Assembly: GCF_017349315.1 (NCBI RefSeq)
Contig: NZ_JAFMPP010000010.1
Location: 62,001 to 126,000 of the forward strand
Origin: Jiella flava
GTDB lineage: Bacteria > Pseudomonadota > Alphaproteobacteria > Rhizobiales > Rhizobiaceae
Direction of reading: 5' to 3'
DNA: 64,000 bases
Shown here: piece after piece, positions 8,661 through 16,286 of the stretch
Numbering within the stretch: the stretch's first letter is position 1
Layout of the letters: each line of letters starts with the position of its first letter
Made by a program: the position numbers and the translations under genes
Notes under the pieces: generated by a model
The model's input: the letters and a program-made list of their open reading frames with translations, nothing else
What the model was told of the DNA's origin: nothing
Database searches by the model: none

Positions 8661-9086
8661 ATGATGGAGACGACTTTTCCGCTGCCTTCCTCCGACACGG
8701 TCGAGCAGGAAGAAGGCACCACGCTGCGGCCGCGTTTCGACATAAACGGCTTGATCACGGCCGTGACCACCGATCATCAGAGCGGTGAGGTGCTGATGGT
8801 TGCCCATATGAATGCCGAAGCGCTCGAACGCACGATGGCAACCGGTATCGCCCATTACTGGTCGCGATCGCGCAAGACCCTTTGGAAAAAGGGCGAGAGT
8901 TCCGGTGCGTTGCAGATCGTGCGTCAGATCCGCATCGACTGCGATCAGGACGCCGTCTGGCTGAAGGTCGTGTGCGAGCGCAAGGAAGATACCTGCCATA
9001 CCGGCCGTGAGAGCTGCTTTTACCGGGCCATCAGCCCGGATGATGGCAGGCTGAAAATTCTCGTCGCGCCGCCATCGGCCGATTGA
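8661..9086 (+). CDS. hisI: phosphoribosyl-AMP cyclohydrolase
   Basis: Opens the adenine ring of phosphoribosyl-AMP in histidine synthesis. The 141-residue monofunctional enzyme shows [48 protein letters not shown], the metal-binding [11 protein letters not shown] and the cysteine cluster [15 protein letters not shown]. There is no fused HisE domain. Two ATGs are adjacent (8661, 8664). It follows folE closely, so folate and histidine genes appear to share a transcript here, an association common in this order. Confidence 0.97.
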   Translation: MMETTFPLPSSDTVEQEEGTTLRPRFDINGLITAVTTDHQSGEVLMVAHMNAEALERTMATGIAHYWSRSRKTLWKKGESSGALQIVRQIRIDCDQDAVWLKVVCERKEDTCHTGRESCFYRAISPDDGRLKILVAPPSAD

Positions 9087-9191
9087 CAGTCACGCGAGGG
9101 CCGCGTCCCGATGCCACGTCGCTCCTTAACACGATGGTCAAGAGTTCGGCCTAGGCTGACCAAGCGAAAGGAACGAGACCGGAGAGCGGAT

Positions 9192-10184
9192 ATGCTGGAG
9201 CGCGTATTCAGTTGGCGCGAAGACCCGCCCGCCCCTACGGGGTTGGCCTCTCCGATCGTGTCCGCCAAGCCAAAGCCGAAGAACGGCATTGCCTTGGCGC
9301 TCGGCGGCGGCGCCGCGCGAGGCTGGGCTCATATCGGTGTGCTGAAGGCGCTCGACGAATACGATATCCCGATCTCGATGATCGCCGGCACTTCGATCGG
9401 CGCCCTCGTCGGCGGCTGCTATCTCGCCGGCAAACTGGCCGAGCTGGAGGAATTTGCCCGCTCTCTGACCAAGCGCGGCCTGATCCGCTATCTCGACTTC
9501 CGCATCGGCGGCTCTGGCCTGATTGGTGGCCTGCGGCTCAGCAAGCGCCTGACCGAGGCGCTGCACGAAACCCGGATCGAGGATCTCGACCGAACGCTGA
9601 TCTGCGTCGCGACCGACGCGGAGACCGGCCATGAGGTCTGGCTCGATTCCGGCTCGCTGGTCCTCGCCATGCGGGCGTCCTATGCGCTGCCCGGCGTCTT
9701 CGAACCGGTCTTTTGCGGGGGGCGCCGGCTGATGGACGGCGCCCTGGTCAATCCGGTTCCCGCCAATGTCTGCCGAGTGTTCGAGCAGCAGAACGTGATG
9801 GCGGTCAACCTCCACTACGACCTGTTTGGTCGGGCCGCCGTGCTGCGGATGCGGGCCGTGGAGGATGATGCCGCGCCCGACGCGGTCTTCCGGCCGGTCT
9901 CGCCGCAGGACGAGATGACAGATGCGTCCCAGCGCCGCAAGAAGCTCGGCCTGACTCGAACGATGGTCGACGCTTTCAACATCATCCAGGACCGCATCTC
10001 CCGGGCCCGGCTCGCGGGCGATCCCCCCGACCTGTCGCTGCAGCCGCGGGTCCGCGATATCGGGCTGTGGGAGTTCTTCCGCGCCGCCGAGGCAATCGAG
10101 ATCGGCTACAGCGCCACCAAAAGCCGCATCTCCGAAATCCATCGCCTGGCCGAAAGCGACCACCCCGAGTTGATGCGCCTTTGA
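9192..10184 (+). CDS. patatin-like phospholipase (RssA-type)
   Basis: A 330-residue patatin-fold serine hydrolase. The oxyanion loop GGGAARGWAHIGVLKAL (about residues 37-53), nucleophile elbow GTSIGALVGG (about 69-78) and the Asp of DGALVNPVP (about 182) form the Ser-Asp dyad. Family members are cytoplasmic acyl hydrolases acting on lysophospholipids or acyl-CoA. No signal peptide is present. The start at 9192 follows GGAGAG; the upstream in-frame extension shows no family similarity. It converges on the CBS gene, 28 bases away. Confidence 0.92.
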   Translation: MLERVFSWREDPPAPTGLASPIVSAKPKPKNGIALALGGGAARGWAHIGVLKALDEYDIPISMIAGTSIGALVGGCYLAGKLAELEEFARSLTKRGLIRYLDFRIGGSGLIGGLRLSKRLTEALHETRIEDLDRTLICVATDAETGHEVWLDSGSLVLAMRASYALPGVFEPVFCGGRRLMDGALVNPVPANVCRVFEQQNVMAVNLHYDLFGRAAVLRMRAVEDDAAPDAVFRPVSPQDEMTDASQRRKKLGLTRTMVDAFNIIQDRISRARLAGDPPDLSLQPRVRDIGLWEFFRAAEAIEIGYSATKSRISEIHRLAESDHPELMRL

Positions 10185-10212
10185 CGCGCCGTCCGCCCTT
10201 GCCGCGCCGCGC

Positions 10213-10644
10213 TTAGCCTGCGGCGATGTATTCGCGCATCTTCTCCGCGTCGCGCTCGGCCTGTTCGATCTTGTTCTTGACGATGTCGCCGATCGAGACG
10301 AGGCCGACCAGACGGCCGTTCTCGACTACCGGCAGATGCCGGAATCGGCCTTTAGTCATCGTAGCCAGAAGATCGTCGATCGGTGTTTCCAGACCGCAGG
10401 TCTTGACCTTCACGGTCATCGCTTCGCCCACCGGCTTATCGAGGACCTCGGCGCCGGACTTGGCGAGCACGCGCACGATATCGCGCTCGGAAATGATGCC
10501 AGCGACACCGCCCCGGCCATCGACCAGGACGATCGCACCAATGCGGCGTTCGGCCAAAACGCTGACCGTCTCGGCCAACGTGGCCTTGGCGTCGAGCGTA
10601 TAGACCTCGGAGCCTTTCACACTCAGGATATGACCGACATTCAT
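10213..10644 (-). CDS. CBS-domain pair protein
   Basis: A 143-residue stand-alone Bateman module made of two CBS domains: residues about 10-60 (LAERRIGAIVLVDGRGGVAGIISERDIVR) and 75-130 (MTKGRFRHLPVVENGRLVGLVSIGDIV). Such pairs bind adenine nucleotides and modulate partner proteins. The partner is not evident. A charged C-terminal helix (EQAERDAEKMREYI) follows. It lies downstream of the rhomboid gene on the same strand. Confidence 0.92.
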   Translation of the reverse strand: MNVGHILSVKGSEVYTLDAKATLAETVSVLAERRIGAIVLVDGRGGVAGIISERDIVRVLAKSGAEVLDKPVGEAMTVKVKTCGLETPIDDLLATMTKGRFRHLPVVENGRLVGLVSIGDIVKNKIEQAERDAEKMREYIAAG

Positions 10645-10768
10645 ACTCGCCTCCCTTACCGTTTTGTAAGAAAAGTGAGCCAGACGACCGCGAAGGGCAA
10701 GAGCCCAGCGCACATCAAGGCCACAATTGTTCGTGGTCGATGAGCCGCTCTTTGCCTTCCGGGCCCGA

Positions 10769-11557
10769 TCAGCGGTGCGGCGTAACCCGGCGATCGAACA
10801 GCGGCAGACCCAAGAAGCCAAAAACGAAGCCGCCGAGATGAGCTTCCCAAGCGACTTGCGCTCCGCCGGTAAAGGCCCCGCCAAGACTGGTGCCAAGGAG
10901 AAAGTTGGTCCCGAAGAAAACCAGCGCAAATACCAGCACCGTGCGCTCGCGTAGCGCCTCGCCGATCGGCATGCAGGGCGCATTCGCCCCGGCGTCGAAA
11001 CCACCAAATGGCGCGCGCCGCACGAAGGCGAAGCGACAGGCGCCCCCCATCAGAGCCGACACCGCACCGGAGGCGCCGATGACCGGCTCGAGCAAGTTCG
11101 GATTGAAAGCGTAGAATACCGCCGCCCCGGCCAGCGCGCCGACCGCGGTGAACATCAAGAACCCGATATTGCCGAGCCGGCGCGCCACCGGCGTGCCAAA
11201 AGCCAGGAACCACACCGTATTGACGCCGAAATGCGTCCAGTCGCCGTGAAGAAACGCATAGGTCAGCGGCGACCACAGATCGGCGCCGGGCGAGCGCGCC
11301 AGACAATCGGGAATGGCCGAACCGTAGCAGCCGGGGATGAAGGCGAAATCGACCAGGAACCGCACGCCGGCGAGATCGCCGAGAGAGGTACGATACAAAT
11401 GGACGAGGCCCATCACCGCGATCAGCGCGAGAATAACGCCGGGAACGTTGATGGCCGGCGGCCGGCGGGACGGCTCACGCCGGATGTCGTTGTCGGATGA
11501 AAGCTCTTCCTGTGCCACGATCTCTCCAGCAGCCTCCAGCGTCGCCTCACATCGCAT
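10769..11557 (-). CDS. rhomboid family intramembrane serine protease
   Basis: A 262-residue integral membrane protein with about six membrane segments. Rhomboid hallmarks are HGDWTHFGVNTVWFLAFG (loop 1 and the conserved His/Asn of TM2), the catalytic Ser in GASGAVSALMGG (TM4) and the catalytic His in WEAHLGGFVFGFL (TM6). It cleaves transmembrane substrates within the bilayer; the substrate is unknown. The N-terminal 35 residues are polar and Arg-rich, and a nearby GTG start would shorten this part. It is followed by the CBS-pair gene. Confidence 0.92.
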   Translation of the reverse strand: MRCEATLEAAGEIVAQEELSSDNDIRREPSRRPPAINVPGVILALIAVMGLVHLYRTSLGDLAGVRFLVDFAFIPGCYGSAIPDCLARSPGADLWSPLTYAFLHGDWTHFGVNTVWFLAFGTPVARRLGNIGFLMFTAVGALAGAAVFYAFNPNLLEPVIGASGAVSALMGGACRFAFVRRAPFGGFDAGANAPCMPIGEALRERTVLVFALVFFGTNFLLGTSLGGAFTGGAQVAWEAHLGGFVFGFLGLPLFDRRVTPHR

Positions 11558-11677
11558 CAGATGGTCGCAATCCAGGATGCGCCCGCCCGACCGGCATGAG
11601 CGGCCACGCGTTTATCGCACCATCCGCATCGCCGCGCTTGCGATCGCCATTCCTCGACCGTTGCAATCCGCCTCTAA

Positions 11678-11723
11678 CGCATCGGCCCGAAAATCGAAAT
11701 CGATTTTCGGCAAAGACCAATGT
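11678..11723. repeat. dispersed palindromic repeat, copy 1 (degenerate right arm)
   Basis: The motif is CGCATCGGCCCGAAAATCG, then AAATCGATTTTCGGCAAAG, an imperfect palindrome centred on ATCGAAATCGAT. It shares CCTCTAACGCATCG at its left edge with the copy at 14451. The right arm (GACCAATG) has diverged from GCCCGATGC. Related copies lie at 42036 and 53584. It is intergenic. Confidence 0.7.
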
Positions 11724-11895
11724 GTCGCGTCCATCAGTGAGAGTCTCCGTTTGTGCGTTCCGTCACACGCATGGCGCCTTATCAGGGCGGCGCCGCCGAG
11801 GCGAGAGGACGGGATGGCGGCCGGGCTCTGGCCCGGCGTCGCGGCGGCACCGAATGGACACGCTGCACGCCCTCGAATGCCCCTGACGCGCAACG

Positions 11896-11922
11896 AAAAA
11901 ACCGCCCGGAAAACCGGGCGGT
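11896..11922 (-). terminator. strong intrinsic terminator read on the minus strand
   Basis: ACCGCCCGG (11901-11909), loop of four, CCGGGCGGT (11914-11922); on the minus strand the stem is followed by six T residues. No annotated minus-strand gene ends here, so it implies an unannotated transcript coming from the region between this point and the PilZ gene. Confidence 0.75.
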
Positions 11923-12110
11923 CAAGTTGAGGTCAGCGATCCTTAACGGATCGCGATCAAATGCGCTAAAAGACCGGACATGTCCGCTGCTCATGGGTAA
12001 CCGTCTCAATCCCCGCCCGCAACTGATTCTAAAAGTAATCCTTAACACGCCTGAAACCCCGCAATACCGGCGTTTCTTTGCGGGTTTCGGATGGATACGA
12101 TACAGTGCTT
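11896..12110 (-). ncRNA. candidate small RNA upstream of the PilZ gene (minus strand)
   Basis: Inference from structure. Before the terminator the minus strand contains three hairpin-forming segments: GAAACCCGCAAA pairing with TTGCGGGGTTTC (about 12051-12087), CGGACATGTCCG (about 11977-11988) and GCGATCC...GGATCGC (11936-11954). No credible frame is present. The 5' end is a guess. It would be divergent from the PilZ mRNA leader. Confidence 0.3.
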
Positions 12111-12188
12111 CCACGCTTCCTTAACCCTCCCGAATTAATGGTTGGAAAGGTGGCGCGCGCCAAAATCGAACGGAAAGAACCAGCGGCG

Positions 12189-12794
12189 ATGGACATGATG
12201 GCTGAGCCTCCGAAATCGGATACCAGCGACCGTCGCAGATTCAGCCGCGTCGATCTCGATTTGCTCGGCCGCTTCATGCGTGAAGATTTTCAGGAATATC
12301 CCTGCCGGGTCGAGAACATGTCGCCGGGCAGCGTCGCGGTAATCAGCCCGGTCGAGCCCCGCGAAGGCGAGCGTATCATCTTCTATGTCGATCACATCGG
12401 GCGGCTCGAGGGCAAAGTCTCGCGCATCTACCCCGGCGGTTTCGCCGTCGATCTGATCAACACCGATCGCAAGCGCGAAAAGCTTGCCGCGCAGCTGACC
12501 TGGTTCGCCAATCGCGGCGAACTGGATCTGCCCGAGGATCGCCGCCACCAGCGCCTCACTCCGAAGGATCCGCATGTCGAGATCGTTCTCGACGACGATC
12601 GCCGCTACCGGGTCAAGATCATCGATCTGTCGCTGTCGGGCGCGGCCGTCCAGTGTCCGGTGCGTCCGGCTCTGAACTCGCGCATCACCCTCGGCATGAT
12701 GCAGGGACGCGTGGTGCGCCACCTCGAAGAGGGCTTTGCGATCGAGTTCGCCTCGGTTCAGACCGAGCAGTCGCTGCGGTCGCTCCTCACCTGA
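12189..12794 (+). CDS. tandem PilZ-domain protein
   Basis: About 201 residues with two PilZ domains in series. The first has the c-di-GMP signature DRRRFSRV (about 13-20) followed by NMSPGS, where the last Gly of N/D-x-S-x-x-G is Ser. The second has DRRHQRL (about 117-123) and an intact DLSLSG. Between them lie YVDHIGRLEG and LAAQLTWFANR, typical of a rhizobial family that pairs two such domains. It is a cytoplasmic c-di-GMP receptor candidate for motility, envelope or polysaccharide control. Starts at 12078, 12138 and 12189 are all in frame; homology begins just after 12189. Confidence 0.85.
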   Translation: MDMMAEPPKSDTSDRRRFSRVDLDLLGRFMREDFQEYPCRVENMSPGSVAVISPVEPREGERIIFYVDHIGRLEGKVSRIYPGGFAVDLINTDRKREKLAAQLTWFANRGELDLPEDRRHQRLTPKDPHVEIVLDDDRRYRVKIIDLSLSGAAVQCPVRPALNSRITLGMMQGRVVRHLEEGFAIEFASVQTEQSLRSLLT

Positions 12795-12939
12795 CCCGCC
12801 CGGCCATTGCCGCAGCACCGAGACCTCTTCACATTCAAGACTCGCGTGCTGCAACGGCTGGGTTCACCAAAATGAGTTGGTCTTGACCCGAAGATCGATG
12901 GTAGCTTCCCTCCGTCGACGACCTGCAGAAGCTCCGGCG

Positions 12940-13557
12940 ATGATCACGATCTACGGCATGCCCGACTCCGGCAATTGCTACAAGCCGCGGCTGCTCTGCG
13001 CCTTGACCGGCCAAACGTTTCAGCATGTGACGGTCTCGATGATTGACGGCGGTACGCGCCGGCCCGCCTATCTCGCCAAGAACGCCAACGGCAAAGTGCC
13101 GCTGCTCGAACTCGGCGATGGCCGCCTCTTACCGGAATCAAACGCCATCCTCTGGTTTCTCGGCGAAGCGACGGCCTTTGTGCCCGCCGACGCCTTCGCG
13201 CGCGCCGAGATGCTCTCCTGGATGTTCTTCGAGCAATACAGCCACGAGCCGGCTATCGCCGTGCGCCGGTCGCTGATGATCCATCCCCACCGGGCAGAGG
13301 CGGCGACGCCGGAGCGTCTGGCCGAGACACTCGTCGGCGGTGAAGCGGCGCTGCGGGTGATGGAAGCTCGCCTCGCCGCGCAGGACTGGCTGGCCGGAAG
13401 CGGCCCAAGCCTCGCCGACATCGCGCTCTACGCTTACACCCACGTCGCTGAGGAGGGCGGATTCGAGTTGACGACATTTCCGGCGGTGTCAGCCTGGCTC
13501 GCCCGCGTCGCCGCCCTGCCCGGCTACCAGCCGATGACGTGGCTCCCGGAAACCTGA
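12940..13557 (+). CDS. glutathione S-transferase family protein
   Basis: A 205-residue cytosolic GST. The N-terminal thioredoxin-like half (ITIYGMPDSGNCYKPRLLCAL) has Ser/Asn near the position of the catalytic hydroxyl, then NGKVPLLELGDGRLLPESNAILWFLGE with the cis-Pro (VP) and the ES glutathione-binding pair. The C-terminal helical half contains DWLAGSGPSLADIALYAYTHVAEEGG, the conserved N-capping box. Substrate unknown. It converges with the GntR gene 30 bases away. Confidence 0.92.
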   Translation: MITIYGMPDSGNCYKPRLLCALTGQTFQHVTVSMIDGGTRRPAYLAKNANGKVPLLELGDGRLLPESNAILWFLGEATAFVPADAFARAEMLSWMFFEQYSHEPAIAVRRSLMIHPHRAEAATPERLAETLVGGEAALRVMEARLAAQDWLAGSGPSLADIALYAYTHVAEEGGFELTTFPAVSAWLARVAALPGYQPMTWLPET

Positions 13558-13587
13558 CGCCAACGCCGGCGACGGCCGGTTCTCTCG

Positions 13588-14343
13588 TCAGGGCTTCAGC
13601 GTTGCCACGAGATCGGCGAAACGCTCGCCCTGGACGAGGATATGCCCCTTCAGCTCCGCTTCGGCCCCCGGCCCGTCGCCGGCTTCGATCGCCGCGACGA
13701 TCCGCCGATGCTCGGCCAGCGACTGGCGCATCCGATGCGGAAAACGCAGTTGCAACCGGCGGAAGGCTTTGAGCCGCAGATGCAGGCGCCGCGCCTCGCC
13801 GGCCAGGAAGGCATTGCCGCAGGCGTCGTAGATCGCCTCATGGAACCGCTCGTTCTCGTAATAATAGGCGTCGTGGGCCTCCCGGTCCGCCGCCGCTTCA
13901 CAAGCGACCAGCGCCGTCTCCAGGCGCTTGGCGCCCGCCGCGTCGATCCGCCGGGCGGCAAGCCGACCCGCCATCGCCTCAAGCTCCGCCATCACCTCGA
14001 ACATTTCGACGAGTTCGGCGAGCCCCATCGCCCGGACGAAAGCGCCCCGATTGGGAATGCGTTCGACGAGGCCGCCAGCGACAAGCTGATTGATCGCTTC
14101 GCGCACCGGCGTGCGCGAAACACCGAAGCGCGCGGCGATGACCTGCTCGTCGAGACGCTCGCCGGCCGGATGCGTTCCGGTCGCGATCTCCTGCTCGAGC
14201 CGATCGCGAATGTCACCGGCTTTGCGCTTGACGCCGCCGGCCGGCCCAGCCGACGAAGCGGCCGGCAAACTCCGATCCGCCGGCTCGCCGGCCTTTAATG
14301 TCGAAGGGGCGGTGTCGATCGCGCTGTCCATCGATCCGTGCAT
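13588..14343 (-). CDS. matR: GntR-family (FCD) transcriptional regulator, probable malonate repressor
   Basis: A 251-residue regulator. The winged-helix domain (about 45-110) contains RLDEQVIAARFGVSRTPVREAINQLVAGGLVERIPNRGAFV. The C-terminal FCD ligand domain has the metal-binding positions in YENERFHEAIYDACGN, SLAEHRRIVAAIEAGD and LKGHILVQG. It is transcribed divergently from the malonate TRAP/matAB operon, exactly as MatR is in rhizobial mat loci, and a GTATAC-centred operator lies between them. Assignment as MatR is by context plus family. It carries an extra Pro/Ala-rich N-terminal extension of about 35 residues. Confidence 0.85.
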   Translation of the reverse strand: MHGSMDSAIDTAPSTLKAGEPADRSLPAASSAGPAGGVKRKAGDIRDRLEQEIATGTHPAGERLDEQVIAARFGVSRTPVREAINQLVAGGLVERIPNRGAFVRAMGLAELVEMFEVMAELEAMAGRLAARRIDAAGAKRLETALVACEAAADREAHDAYYYENERFHEAIYDACGNAFLAGEARRLHLRLKAFRRLQLRFPHRMRQSLAEHRRIVAAIEAGDGPGAEAELKGHILVQGERFADLVATLKP

Positions 14344-14374
14344 CGTGTCGTTTCAGGAAAATGCCAAAGCCATT

Positions 14375-14390
14375 CAATCGTATACAATCG
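14375..14390. promoter_or_regulatory. candidate MatR operator
   Basis: CAATCGTATACAATCG centres on GTATAC and fits the FadR/GntR-type pattern T-N-GT-N2-AC-N-A. Read on the minus strand it contains TTGTATAC, the core of the palindrome reported for rhizobial MatR (TCTTGTA/TACACGA as I recall it). It lies 32 bases before the regulator start and about 230 before the TRAP binding-protein gene. A TTGACA box (14393-14398) is immediately adjacent. Confidence 0.55.
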
Positions 14391-14450
14391 ACTTGACACC
14401 GTGTGCAAGTCGATGTTGGCTCGAGACCGAGGGCTTGGAGGAGCCTCTAA

Positions 14451-14496
14451 CGCATCGACCCGAAAATCGGGATCGATTTTCGGCAAGGCCCGATGC
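14451..14496. repeat. dispersed palindromic repeat, copy 2
   Basis: A 46-bp imperfect palindrome: CGCATCGACCCGAAAATCGG, GATCGATTTTCGGCAAGGCC, CGATGC. Its inner arms CCGAAAATCG/CGATTTTCGG are perfect. It lies in the leader between matR and the TRAP genes and is followed directly by a short duplication (TTGCTTGCATGAGTG repeated in tandem at about 14499-14530). Confidence 0.75.
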
Positions 14497-14617
14497 CGTT
14501 GCTTGCATGAGTGGTTGCTTGCATGAGTGAGAGCGTCTTTCGTGCGTCCTGTCGGATACGCGGCGCTCTCAGCGGCGGCCGTTGACCGGCCTCTGCCTCA
14601 ATTTGGGAGGAAATGCC

Positions 14618-15607
14618 ATGAAACGACTGCTGATTTCGACGATCTGCGGCCTCGCGCTTTGCGGCTCCGCCGCAGCCGCCGACATCACGCTGCGCGCCTC
14701 GCATCAATGGCCGGGGGGCAAGGGCGACGTGCGCGACGAGATGGTTCGCATCATCGGCAAAGAACTGGAGAAGGATAATGTCGGCCTGAAGCTGCAGGTC
14801 TTCCCGGGCGAGTCGCTGTTCAAGGCGAAGGATCAGTGGGGCGCGGTGACCAAGGGCCAAGTCGACATCACGGCCTTCCCTCTCGACTACGCCTCGGGTC
14901 GGCATCCCGCCTTCTCTGCCACCTTGATGCCCGGCCTCGTCGGCAATCACGAACGCGCCGCGCGGCTCAACGATTCGCAGTTCATGAAGGACATCAAGGC
15001 GGAGATCGAAAAGGCCGGCGCGATTGTTCTGTCCGACGCGTGGCTGGCCGGCGGTTTCGTCTCATCGAAGGAATGCATCACCGCGCCGGAGACCGCAAAG
15101 GGCCAGGTTCTGCGCGCCGCGGGTCCCGCCTTCGAGCAGATGCTCGTCGGCGCCGGCGCGTCGATCTCCTCGATGCCGTCGTCGGAAATCTACACGGGGA
15201 TGCAGCAGCACGTTCTGACCGGCGCCAACACCTCGTCCGGATCGCTGGTTTCCTATCGCATCTACGAAGTGTCGAAGTGCCTGACGGCGCCAGGCAAGAA
15301 CGCCCTATGGTTCATGTATGAGCCGATTCTGATGTCGAAGCGCTCCTTCGACCGGCTGGACGAGAAGCAGCAGAAGGCCATCCTCGCCGCCGGCAAGGTG
15401 GCGCAAGAGTATTTCTCCGGCGAAGCCAAGAAGCTCGATCAAAAGCTCGTCGATATCTACAAGAAGAACGGCGTGAAGGTTGTCACCATGTCGAAGGAAA
15501 ACTACGACGCCTGGCTGAAGATCGCCAAGCAGACCTCCTATAAGGAGTTCGCCAAGAAAGTGCCGAACGGCCAGAAGTTGATCGAAGAGGCGCTGGCGGT
15601 CAAGTAA
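14618..15607 (+). CDS. TRAP transporter solute-binding protein (malonate-type, DctP family)
   Basis: The periplasmic receptor of a TRAP uptake system. 329 residues with a signal peptide (LLISTICGLALCGSAAAA, cleavage AAA|A-D). The mature protein begins ITLRASHQWPGGKGD. DctP features follow: GQVDITAFPLDYASGRHPAFS, the substrate-carboxylate region around QVLRAAGPAFEQMLVG, and NTSSGSLVSYRIYEV. The ribosome site GGGAGGAAA sits 5 bases upstream. As first gene of an operon with malonyl-CoA decarboxylase and synthetase, malonate is the expected ligand; the same arrangement is known as matPQMAB in Sinorhizobium. Confidence 0.93.
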   Translation: MKRLLISTICGLALCGSAAAADITLRASHQWPGGKGDVRDEMVRIIGKELEKDNVGLKLQVFPGESLFKAKDQWGAVTKGQVDITAFPLDYASGRHPAFSATLMPGLVGNHERAARLNDSQFMKDIKAEIEKAGAIVLSDAWLAGGFVSSKECITAPETAKGQVLRAAGPAFEQMLVGAGASISSMPSSEIYTGMQQHVLTGANTSSGSLVSYRIYEVSKCLTAPGKNALWFMYEPILMSKRSFDRLDEKQQKAILAAGKVAQEYFSGEAKKLDQKLVDIYKKNGVKVVTMSKENYDAWLKIAKQTSYKEFAKKVPNGQKLIEEALAVK

Positions 15608-15743
15608 TCACGCCGGTCCGACGGTCGGGGACGGCACGTGTCGTCCTCGTGCCAAGCTTGAGCAGCGCGGACCGGCTACGCTCGCCGCGCTCCTCGTTCC
15701 TTCCCTTCGGCCGGCTCTTCGGCAGACATTCGGGTTCGGCACC

Positions 15744-16286
15744 ATGCGTCTCTTCATCCAGGCGATCTCGGCGATCTCGCGCGGCCTCGGCCTCGTCGCC
15801 GGCCTGCTTCTCTTCTCCGCCGTCCTGTCGGTGAGCCATATGGTTTTCGTGCGCTCGGTGCTCGGGCATTCGACCGTCTGGCAGACCGAATACACCGCCT
15901 ATGCGATCGTCGCGGCAACGTTTCTGGGAGCGCCTTGGGTGCTGATCCAGCGCGGCCACGTCAATGTCGACCTCCTGCAGCTCGCCGCGCCGGCGCCGAT
16001 GCGTCTCGTGCTGCAAATCCTGTCGGCCCTTGCCTCACTGCTCTTCGTCGGCCTGCTGGCCTATGCCGGCTGGTACCACTTCGAAGAAGCCTGGACGAAT
16101 GGCTGGACTAGCGACACGGTCTGGGCGGTGCCGCTGTGGATGCCGCTGCTGCCGATGCCCGTCGGCACGGTGATGCTGGCGCTGCAATATGTCGCCGAGA
16201 TCATGCGCCTCATCCTCGACGGGGCCGACGACGTCGGTCACGAGCCGGCTCTGATGTCCGACAGCAGGCGCGAGGCCCGCCCGTGA
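15744..16286 (+). CDS. TRAP transporter small permease (DctQ family)
   Basis: A 180-residue inner-membrane protein with four hydrophobic segments (about 10-32, 48-66, 88-108 and 128-150). The WQTEYTAYAIVAATFLGAPWVLIQRGHVNVD stretch is the DctQ hallmark. It partners the large DctM subunit. A gap of 136 bases separates it from the binding-protein gene, while its stop codon overlaps the DctM GTG start (GTGA, 16283-16286), so the two permease subunits are translationally coupled. Confidence 0.93.
   Translation: MRLFIQAISAISRGLGLVAGLLLFSAVLSVSHMVFVRSVLGHSTVWQTEYTAYAIVAATFLGAPWVLIQRGHVNVDLLQLAAPAPMRLVLQILSALASLLFVGLLAYAGWYHFEEAWTNGWTSDTVWAVPLWMPLLPMPVGTVMLALQYVAEIMRLILDGADDVGHEPALMSDSRREARP

Larger units (their letters stand above)
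11558..12188. other. 630-bp intergenic region between rhomboid and PilZ genes
   Basis: No convincing coding gene is seen. The region contains one copy of the dispersed palindromic repeat (11678-11723), a strong minus-strand intrinsic terminator (11896-11922), inverted repeats at 11936-11954 and about 12051-12087, a 12-bp palindrome CGGACATGTCCG, and three CCTTAAC motifs. Minus-strand frames through it read across the terminator and were not accepted. Confidence 0.5.

Noticed and set aside
11782-12114. Minus-strand 110-codon frame with a purine-rich ribosome-like site
   Set aside because: It reads straight through a strong minus-strand terminator and has no family features; a small RNA is more likely.
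12117-12137. CtrA site (TTAA-N7-TTAA) upstream of the PilZ gene
   Set aside because: TTAACCCTCCCGAATTAA has a 10-base spacer instead of 7, so it does not fit the consensus.
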